This document shows, in pieces, positions 55,225 to 64,000 of a stretch of 64,000 bases of DNA. A program made the position numbers and the translations under genes. The stretch's first letter is position 1, and each line of letters starts with the position of its first letter. Source of the DNA: Tupaia tana (Eukaryota; Chordata; Mammalia; Scandentia; Tupaiidae); assembly GCA_026018925.1 (NCBI GenBank), contig JAKSZU010000004.1:43030233-43094232 (forward strand). The letters run 5' to 3'. The notes under the pieces were generated by a model that did no database searches, had not been told where the DNA came from, and saw nothing but the letters and a program-made list of their open reading frames with translations.

Positions 55225-55345
55225 TAGGATTTTAGAATTAAAGGGGCCTAGAGGATCATTCAGCCAGCCTTATTATTTTATAGATATGGATCCTGAAAAC
55301 TAGTGAGGAAAAGTGATTTTCCCACAACTAGTTCAAGCTCAGTCT
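55225..55345. mobile_element. Ancient MIR/THER-type SINE trace
   Basis: 'aaaggggcctagaggatcat', 'tattttatagatatggatcc', 'gtgaggaaaagtgattttcc' recall old core-SINE related repeats. Family uncertain. Confidence 0.45.
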
Positions 55346-55439
55346 ACAAATCTGTGAAACCATGCCTGGTCTAGCACGTTCCCTTGTCATGAGCAGCACT
55401 GGCTAAGTAACAACATGGGCACTGTGTGAAGGTGAGTTG

Positions 55440-55628
55440 GGGTAACCTTCTGGCTCTGACAGCTCCCAGACTTCTGGTAATCAGAAACTTAACTCCTAAG
55501 CCTCAGTTTATTCATCCATAAAATGTGAATTAAAACCATCCTGACTGATTGTGAGACATGGACAAGATAATGTATATAAATACTCAGCAGAGTGCCAGAC
55601 ACACGGTAAACACAGAAAATGTTTGTTA
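55440..55628 (+). mobile_element. MIR SINE
   Basis: 'ctggctctgacagctcccag', 'ctaagcctcagtttattcat', 'ataaaatgtgaattaaaacc', 'gtgccagacacacggtaaac' match MIR in order and nearly to its end. Confidence 0.75.
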
Positions 55629-58398
55629 GGTTGGTGAACCTCATGTGTTTTTTTGGCTCAATTAATCTTTCATTTTTACCTTTCTTGTCAATGTCAAGAC
55701 TCAGAAATATTAAGGGCAGACAACTATATGTTTCTTTAAGGAGATAAAAGAGCATAATTATTTATTGGTTTAATTATAAAACATAAACAGTATTATAGTT
55801 TTAGATATATCTGCTTGGGAATTAAAAGAACAGTTTGTATTTCCTTTGGGCAACACCTAATTTATGTTACCCCTATGTCAGTTGCTATTAATTTTTTTTA
55901 AAAACTCTATTCTATGAATATATAAAATGAATGCCTTAGATATTGGATCATACACATTAAAAGACTTAAGTGTAGCTTTAAAAAACTGAAGGTGATCTCG
56001 TTTAAAGTAGGCGATTAAAGAGTGGAAAAATTAATAAAGTTCAAGCATGCCTTTTTGTACTTGTAGGTTATTAGAAGGAAGAAAATCTGTAATGAACTCT
56101 TTACAGTTTTTGACTCTGATACTGATATTGAACTGACAATTGCAAAAGGCTGCTTGAGGGGGATGGAGTGATGCATTGGCATTGAAACTAGGGCATCTGC
56201 TCTGCTACTAGCACCAGTACTGTCTAAGCAAATATCAAGGGTCTAACAGCTTGATATGCATTCATGGCCCAGAACCCTCCAATTATAGCATGTGTCATGA
56301 CATTGATGCAAATGCTATCCTCAACCATTTGAGAGGAAAAACGTTTAAAAATATACCATTGTGTCAGTGCATTAACCTGCTCTCAGCTGCTCGGCAAGAG
56401 ACAGTGTAAGTGTGTGTCAGTTAAGGATGACAAACACCTTTGCCTTTGAGCTAAAAGGGCTATTAAGTTAAACACAGTACTTATGAAATGGTATTTATTG
56501 TTGGTTTGAAGACTATTACTATGTCATTTACATTCAGTTAATGAATTTTGTTATTGTAATAATGATTCAGGGAGCATAAAATTCTATCTTGCAGGTTCTA
56601 AACCTTAGAACACCACATATCAAACTTTGAGTTCCCTCTGTGCATCCTGGTCCCTCTAAGTTTATACTCCATCATAATATAATACTTCCTTTTGGTTGAT
56701 CTGCAAATGATGAAGGATTTGTGCAAAGGTCATAACCAGAAGGAAGAAGTTGTTTTTGTTCTTTTATGAATGCCAGCTTGCTTAAATATGCTTTCCTCTC
56801 AACTTCTAGCTCACCATTATGTTTAATAATAACTCGTTAAAACATAATCTCTTGAAAATCAAAGAAACATTTCAAAAAAACAGCTGTGCCCTAATAGTAG
56901 ACTGATTAATTTCTGATTCTCTTTAACATAACTAACTAGGACAACTTGGCTCATTTTCAGCTGAAAATGCATTTCTTCTAACACTAAGATGGCATTTATC
57001 TAATGACTGTAATGAAGGCAAATGTTACACGTTAATGTTTTTGTAAAACTGGAAGGAGCGTAAAAAAATCAAAGGCATATTCATTTGATTTTGAAGGAAT
57101 GAAATTGTTCTGAAGGCTTCCACAGAGTTTTTAAGATGACTTAATCCTATTGTCTCTTATTTACCATCATTGTGACTTATGTAAGAATAACTACCCTTTT
57201 AATAGAATGAAGGCAGAGGGATGTTGTCATATCGTAAGAACCATTGTCCCATCTGGTCTGCTTTTTTGCCTGTAGCCAACTAATTTTTTTTTTTTACATA
57301 AGCCTCCATTATAGTCACGTGACTGTTGACAGGTTTACAGTCCCTAAGACACAATTTTCACACACAGGTGGTAGGATAAATTGGAAATTCACCAGTGGAA
57401 AAAAAATAAAAATTTGTTTGGTGCCACCCACAATAAAAATTTTTGTTTAGTAATCCTGGCATGTAACAAAAGTGCGTAGCTTTAGATTGAACACAGAATC
57501 AGATTTCTTCTTGTACAGTTACTTTTGTAAATATGTTATAGTATTCACATAATTTAGAGTCCTGAGAATAAGTAAAATGACATTAAAGGAACTGAGTTTT
57601 ATTTTTTAAAATCACGTTCAGTATCATGACAGTTTTCAAGATCGTTTGCGCTGGCCTAACTTTTATAAACACTGAATCTTTGCATTGACGTCGACGAAGA
57701 ATCCTTCTAGGCATGGAAGTGGGTTGGCACTTTAGTTTCTAGGGAATTGATTATCATTAATACGGTATGCCGGTTTAAAAATCCACACAAATTTACCTGG
57801 TTCAACTCATATAACTTTACACAAAAACTATAGTGATCTACGTGAAAACTATAGTGATCCAAATTTAGCTTGGTATGTTGAAGATTGTTCTGTGTTTTTT
57901 GTTTTGTTTTATTTCTGGTTTATTTTATTTATTTATTTATTATTTATTTATTTTTTAATCTGAACTTTCCTATAATGGGTGCTTCCCTAAATCATTTCTA
58001 GTGATTTTTATGCAAGGACCATATAGTTCGAATACATTTTTTGCAAGAGATCACAACGACATGTGTCTATGATTCTCCAGTCTTTAATTTCCTCTAATAC
58101 ACTTCAGCAAACTGGAGTAGATGGTCTTTACGTGACCTAAGACACAATGTTCCTAGGCTACACCTCATCTTTATCGCTATGAGCAGGAAATTCTGTGATT
58201 GCTATGCCTTTGATTTCTCCCATCCTCAAAAGATTTAGTTTTCCTATGTCAGAGGATAAGATATATTTATTTTTATCAGCACATCAGATTATTGTTTTGA
58301 TATTAATTAATTGATAGATGAATTTCTGAGGAGCTCTTCTATAACTGAAGATCCATTTGTTAATGGTGTAGTGGTGTCAAGGTTAAAAAATATATACA
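55629..58398. other. Repeat-free island, 2.8 kb
   Basis: No SINE, L1, LTR or MIR recognised except the (TTTA)n-rich stretch at 57920-57957. No long open frame. It could hold conserved noncoding sequence, for example 56360-56560, but conservation cannot be judged from one genome. Confidence 0.5.
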
Positions 58399-58645
58399 GG
58401 GGACCAGCAGTTAGCATAATGGCTATATCATTGGACTCCCATGTAGTTGACCACGGTTCAAGTCTCAGACCCGGTGGCTTAAACTCACGCCAGGTGCCTG
58501 TGCGTGCGTGCCCAAGATGCTGAGAGGAGAATGGAGGAGAAAAGATTGCTGCGTGGCCATCCTCCCCGGGGGCGTGATTTCTCCCTTTCTGTCTCTCTGT
58601 CTCTCTCTGTCTTCTTTCTGTTAAGAGCCTGCACCCTATAGCAAA
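58399..58645 (+). mobile_element. tRNA-SINE, young subfamily
   Basis: GGACCAGCAGTTAGCATAAT head, complete body, end CCTATAGCAAAAACTTCTC. Its tail has become a CA/TA microsatellite (58646-58720). Confidence 0.93.
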
Positions 58646-58658
58646 AACTTCTCATGTA

Positions 58659-58717
<59 letters not shown>

Positions 58718-58720
58718 GCG
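58646..58720. repeat. (CA)n(TA)n microsatellite
   Basis: About 15 CA units followed by TA units, directly behind the SINE. Confidence 0.92.
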
Positions 58721-59034
58721 TGCAAGTATCTATTCTCGTATTTAGGCACGTGTATCAGAAATACTTGGTGTTAACATTTTACTTTTTCATACATTATCAT
58801 CCTATATCCTTTGGGGCAAGGTTCTTTTATAGGTTTGCCTTTCATGGTGCCTTGTTGGTTGATATTTTTACACATCTTTTCTGTTTTTACTTAAGCACAG
58901 CCCATGGTACTACATGACTAGCACAGAGTTCTTTTATCCAGAAGTTCAGTCACCTAAGGATGCTTCCTTATCATCTCATCCTGTGCCAGTGTACAGGTCA
59001 GATCATCCAACTGAAAACAGCACTCAACAAACTG

Positions 59035-59150
59035 AGTTATTACAGTTCTGGCACTTCTATTCCTAACTTCTTGTCCTTGGACAAGTTATTTAACCACTCT
59101 TAGCCTCAATTTTCTCTTTAAAAATGAGGTAAATGCATATAATATTTAGT
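59035..59150 (+). mobile_element. MIR SINE
   Basis: 'ttgtccttggacaagttatt', 'taaccactcttagcctcaat', 'tctctttaaaaatgaggtaa' is a clear MIR core. Confidence 0.78.
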
Positions 59151-59341
59151 TACATATGATATATATGCACGTATTGTGAAATGTGAAATAAGTTATGAAA
59201 TGTGATAATACATGTCAGGTGTCAGGTAGTGCCAAAAGTATATTTGTTGTTCAACATATGAACATTAATACATGAACTTTTTATTAGCATACAGTCTTCC
59301 AGTCTGTGTTTCCAAATATAAATTTCCCGTTTAAAGAAAAT

Positions 59342-59532
59342 ATTACAAATAATTAATTTAATTTTATTTATTGTTGTTATTATTTTTAATTTTCTATAGA
59401 GCACATGCACTTACCAAAGATAGAGAGTGAGAGAGAGAGAGAGGAAGCAAGGCGACAGGTCCGGGATTCTAACCACTGTGGGCCATGTGGGAATCCAGCA
59501 CCTTAACCATCATGCCACTTGTGCTGGCCCCC
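59342..59532 (-). mobile_element. tRNA-SINE, short intermediate form
   Basis: Antisense: TTTTCTATAGAGCACATGCA, AGAGAGTGAGAGAGAGAGAG, GGTCCGGGATTCTAACCAC, CCACTTGTGCTGGCCC. AAAGAAAAT at 59333-59341 and 59533-59541 is the target duplication. Confidence 0.9.
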
Positions 59533-59541
59533 AAAGAAAAT

Positions 59542-60260
59542 GTTAAATGCAGAAATGATTATTATATTATTTACTGAGTTTAGGAACTGGTTTTTCATGT
59601 ACCCAAGTCTATATTTGAGTCCTATTATTCAAGCTTCATGTAGTTTTATGGTTAATTTAATGTTGAATATCTTAATTTACTTGACTTGCTATTTTAATAA
59701 ATATGTTCTTTAGTGAGTTAATTTATTTTTCAGTTCTGTTCTTTGAAAATACTGTCTGTTGCTTGCATGGTATAAGTGTTATATGTGCATGCAGATGCGT
59801 GTGCACTTGATATTGCTATTCGTTGATAATATACCTAACAGATATAATGTTCTGGACTCTGAAACATAAATTTTATTCAGCATTTATATGTCTCATCTAG
59901 CAGGACTGCTATACTTGAAAAAAAAATACCTGTCTATCTGTCAATGCATTACTTTTCATTTCTCCAGATTATTGAGGAATAAAGCTAGTATCTTTGACAT
60001 CCATGGATTCTCCACACTTTATTTTCACTATTTCTTGCCTCTTCATCAACTCCGTTCTAATGTGACCTTTCAGAAGTCTTACTTACGTAGTACAACTCAC
60101 AGATGATTCCATTTTTCTTTGACCATCCAATACCCATAAAATATAGTTTGGTCTTCACATCCCTTGAATTATTATTGATCTCTTCTATGGTTACTGAAGT
60201 TTTCAAATGTGTATATTTTATCCTATTTAAAATTTAAAGTCCTTAAAATTACAGGCTATA
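59542..60260. other. Unique DNA, no gene seen
   Basis: No feature recognised. Confidence 0.45.
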
Positions 60261-60520
60261 GGACCAGCAGTTAGTGTAATGGCTGTGTCTCTGGACTCCC
60301 ATGTAGTTGACTGTGGTTTGAGTCCCGGACCCAGTGGCTTAAACTCACGCCGGGGGCATGTGCGTGCATGCCCAAGATCCCGAGAGGAGAATAAAGGAGA
60401 AGGGATTGTGGTGTGGCCATCCCCCCGGGGGGTGATTTCTCACTTTGTGTCTCTCTGTCTCTCTCTATCTTTCTGGTGAGTGCACATGCCCTATAGCAAA
60501 AAAACCTCTCCAAAAAAAAA
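60261..60520 (+). mobile_element. tRNA-SINE, young subfamily
   Basis: GGACCAGCAGTTAGTGTAAT head, GGTTTGAGTCCCGG, complete body and A-tail. ATTACAGGCTA before and TTTTACAGGTTA after suggest a decayed target duplication. Confidence 0.94.
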
Positions 60521-60599
60521 TTTTACAGGTTACGACTTATGTTTCTTTATTTTTTTACTTATAATTATTGACTAGTTTATTCTATAGCTTTTAAACCTT

Positions 60600-60822
60600 T
60601 GCTTGAGGGAGCGTGAGCTCTCAGGTGAGAGACTAGAGGTGGACGGAAAAGGACCTTCCCCAGGGAATGGTCATGTCACAGTCTCTTCTCCGTTTCACCC
60701 TCCTTTCAGGATTTTGGACATGGATGCCCACACACTCAGGACATTTGTTAAGCTGCTGGATCTAGTACTTAAACCTTTCATTTATGTGGAAGGTCCAGCT
60801 ATCTTAATCACCTCACTATAGG
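60600..60822 (-). mobile_element. tRNA-SINE, old, decayed
   Basis: Antisense: 'gggaatggtcatgtcacagt', 'tcaggattttggacatggat', 'aagctgctggatctagtact', weak 5' end. Confidence 0.7.
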
Positions 60823-62369
60823 TTGGTTTGACTTCTAAAAGCAAAGGTTCCATATATAGACAAGTCCATTAGTGTCACAGCTGAAAGCATTAATACTACT
60901 AAATAAAGATTCACTAGAAATAGAGGCCTAATACTTTCCTCCAGCATGGATGCTTTTCCAGTTTAGCCAGTGAATGCAGGTTCTACCTTCTTGTTAGTAG
61001 AGCAGGAACAAAAGGAAATGTCTGGTCTAAGCATGACTTAGCAAAGCACAATTTAACATTTCTAGAAGATTTAGTTTGTTTACCTGAATAAAAAATACTC
61101 AGGAGACAGTTTAAATTTCTATTCAAGTACTAATAGCTACTCTTAAAATATGTTCTGGACTAAAAACATTCTTTTAGTCTAAATTTGATTTTGCTGGCTG
61201 TACCTCATTTCTCTCCACCTATGTTTTTCTGTAGCTATGGAAATATCTAGGGAATATCTCTCCACGGAGACAGAGCAAGACAGCCCGAGTCTCTTCTCTG
61301 TTCTTGAGTTCCTGTTTTCAAGTAATGATTCAGATAAACTAGAGACCCAGTTTCGTTTTCTGCAACTCTGGCAGCTGAAATTAATTCTCCAAAGACCCCT
61401 CTTTGGAGGCAAGCAGATGGTACACATGCACGTGTTTTAGTTTTGATTGTACCGGTTTTGAATAATTTAAAGTTCCAAATCTCTATAAAACTACTGTATT
61501 CCCATTTCCCAATACAATTTTTTTTTTCCTTTCTGCCTCAGAAATTCCTTCGTTATATTTTGACATTTGGCTGAAACTTCGTTCATTTTGTACTGGCTTC
61601 ATTGTCACATACCTCCTGCTGTTCTTTGTTACAATTTTAGATAAGTATAGCTTTAGAAAACTAAGATGCTTTTAGAAACTATTCTGCTGGTGATTTTCCC
61701 TTTACCATTTGCAAAGCATTTTGTATACATAAACAGCACATTAGCCAAATGATGTTGTTATCACAGTTCCTGTTGGTCTGCACTTGGCTCTCGCTTTAGA
61801 ATTACCCCAAATAGGTTTGCAGAGTTTCATGGTTACATTATGAGACACTCAATAATATATATGAACTGAGGCATGTATTATTTTCCTTGTCATTCTCTTT
61901 GAGAAGCAGCCATTCCTCTATCTGTTAAAGATTCACTGTTGCTCCAGGTAGAACAATGATAAGTAGGTAATGTTCAGAACAACCTTCAAGAAGATTTGAG
62001 GTTTCCCCATCTTTGAATGGAGAAGATTGGTCAATCATGATTCAAAATTTCCTGAAAGCTCTAATCATTTGTGAACACGTATTTGAATGCTCACACGCAC
62101 ATGCACATGTATCTACAGCTACCCAACTCAATTAGAAAGTTCAGCTCTTGGAGGTGCTAAAGCTGTGATTCAATTCTAGATGAGATTCAATATGTCTTAC
62201 TGCCACTGCATTCTTCCTTAGTGATGGCTATGGCACAGGAATAACTGTGTGTATTAGCATTAACTCATCGTGTCTACAAGAAAAAAGAAATCAAAATGTA
62301 AAATCAATTCAGAATGAACTAGTAATCTCATCTGTGAAGATTAAAACAGTGCTATCTACTATATGTAAT
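60823..62369. other. Unique DNA, 1.5 kb, no SINE
   Basis: No transposon recognised. The complementary frames at 61179-61440 (82 and 67 codons) look reasonably protein-like, but lack a donor site or any motif. Confidence 0.45.
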
Positions 62370-62550
62370 TAGTGTTTACCAAATGATGTTTGTATAGGTT
62401 TATGATTCTTCTAACCCTTATAAAAGTGGTATCGCTTTTGAGAACTGTATTATGAATGCAAAAACTAAGCCTAAGAGAGATTAAGTAGCTTGAATTTATA
62501 CAATAATACGTGGAAGCAAGATCTTAAACTCTAAGTACTATGATATCAAA
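62370..62550 (-). mobile_element. MIR SINE, antisense
   Basis: 'gattcttctaacccttataa', 'caaaaactaagcctaagaga', 'gattaagtagcttgaattta', 'gtggaagcaagatcttaaac' follow the antisense MIR order. Confidence 0.7.
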
Positions 62551-63225
62551 TTCCATTTTCCCCCCAAATAAAGAGAATAGCATTTATAGAAAACCTAAAT
62601 GCCTTTGTCCAAGATCACATTCTGTTATTTTCAAAATAAAACTTTATAGGAAATAGGATATAAAGCACATTGGTTTTTTGTTATTTGTACATAAAGTTTG
62701 GAAAACAGTAATACAGAAAAACTGAAGAGAGCCTCGGAAATCTCATCTATTTGATAGAACACTTCCCTTAGGGACCTTAAAAATTGTTATGCAGAATCAA
62801 CAAATAAATAACTTCCAGTGGTGTTTTGTCTCTCTTGATTTCAACCATTCCAAGTGATGTGACTACCCCTTCCCTTGAGGGATAATTCCACAATCCAACA
62901 GTTTTCACTGGCAGGAAGTCTTTCATATATTCCATTCAAATTGTCTTTTCTCTAATGTCATTCCATTTCTCAGAGTTATACCAAATCTGTGCACATCACT
63001 AAATGAGTTCTCATTCCTAGTGAGGGTTGCACCTTTTAAATGTCTGGCCTATTGGTATTTTCTTCTCTTATTTCTCACTTCCCCTAGAGTTGCATATGTA
63101 CCTCCACACACTTCTTCCTTAAGTCAGTCCCCCTAATCATCACCAATTTCAAGTCCTTGCATGAACAGCCTCTAAATTTATTTCCTAAATTGTTAGAAGT
63201 CAGACATAGGAAGATTATGGCTCTC
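62551..63225. other. Unique DNA, no gene seen
   Basis: No feature recognised. Confidence 0.45.
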
Positions 63226-63233
63226 TCTCTCTC

Positions 63234-63305
<72 letters not shown>

Positions 63306-63385
63306 TTACACTTTTCTGACAACCATGTAAATATACAGACACATATGTAGACATATATATGTGTGTGTGTGTGTGTGTGTATACA
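63226..63385. repeat. (TA)n(CA)n and (TG)n arrays
   Basis: TA then CA units at 63238-63304, and a TG run at 63359-63382. The 71-codon minus-strand frame is repeat translation. Confidence 0.92.
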
Positions 63386-64000
63386 TAATTAAAAACATTA
63401 CATATATTTATGGCTTTTAATTCAGAACAATAAATAAATTAGAGAGCAGATCCCAAACAATTAAATTGAATGGAGTAAGATTTCAACCTTAGGAACTGTT
63501 TTGAGAACTGCCAGATCACTGCTTAAGATTCCGATGCAGAAGCAGTGAAATAAAAATAGAACTTCAAAATTCCTACAATATTAAGGTAAGTTATGTTCTA
63601 AAGGATCTGTTCTTTCATGGTGAGAGATTACTCTGTGGCTTCATCAGTGAAGGTTACTGTTATGAGATAAACTTGTGAGTTGGTAATGACACAAAGGGAT
63701 TTTTATTCTAATGATAAATAAAAATGATTGTTACTTAACTTTTAAATGCTATACCTGAAACTCTGAGAATGTCATAGGTTGGTGGTTATTTTTTCCTGTT
63801 TTCACCCCCTTTCTTAAACTCTAATTCTATCTGTGTTTTATTTTCCAATTTTGTCTTATTGAAGATTCCCAAATTGTGTTTCATTGTAATGTCTCCATGA
63901 TTTCTGTATTTTAAATTCCACTTTGATTATCCTAAACCTCAGATGCTTATATTGTGATGAATCATGACGTCTATGTATTATTTTCAGGATATAATTTACA
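63386..64000. other. Unique DNA to window end
   Basis: No gene or transposon. AAG|GTAAGT at about 63586 is donor-like and follows a short open stretch, but the acceptor is poor. Confidence 0.4.

Noticed and set aside
61179-61440. Complementary 82- and 67-codon frames with protein-like composition
   Set aside because: An acceptor-like TTTTTCTGTAG precedes the plus frame, but no suitable donor follows, and no domain is recognisable.

Overview
The window looks like nuclear DNA of a placental mammal: AT-rich, with no continuous gene, and built mostly of interspersed repeats of very different ages. Ancient mammal-wide layers are present (L2, MIR, MER5-type and Tigger-like DNA transposons, MLT1-type LTRs). 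Above them lie L1 fragments, two mariner MITE families and at least two younger solo LTRs. On top are about 46 copies of one tRNA-derived SINE with an intact box A and box B in its youngest members. A relic 7SL-type monomer near 2.3 kb points to Euarchontoglires. The absence of Alu, B1, ID or rabbit C-SINE copies, together with the form of the tRNA SINE, makes a colugo (Dermoptera, CYN-type SINE) my best guess. That species call is inference and has not been tested against a library.

Layout. 0-5 kb: an old SINE, a 7SL-like relic, and three neighbouring copies of one L1 3' end, one of them split by a solo LTR with a target duplication. 5-12 kb: SINEs, an MLT1-type LTR, a mariner MITE broken by a SINE, and two SINEs stacked at one target site. 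12-24 kb: many SINEs, an MLT1-type LTR, a Tigger-like fossil, another L1 3' end and a second stacked SINE pair. 24-32 kb: L2 3' ends, a 35-nt U2 snRNA fragment, an ERV1-like solo LTR and a MITE. 32.5-34.3 kb: an L1 whose 5' part is inverted (twin priming), carrying two SINEs. 35-47 kb: mostly unique DNA with MIR and SINE copies, and a 56-bp segment shared by a MIR and a SINE 2.1 kb apart. 47.3-49.5 kb: a long L2 copy. 50.5-55.2 kb: SINE-dense, with a multiply nested L1. 55.6-58.4 kb and 60.8-63.9 kb: nearly SINE-free.

No full protein-coding gene is supported. Almost all open frames of 60-140 codons lie in repeats, run through SINEs on either strand, or are of chance length. Two short open segments bounded by good splice signals (31834-31918 and 14040-14128) are the only candidates for exons of a large-intron gene. 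Nothing suggests a prokaryotic-style system, CRISPR array or operon. The most interesting material is mechanistic: the 56-bp patch copy, the twin-primed L1, repeated retroposition into one site, and the snRNA fragment.
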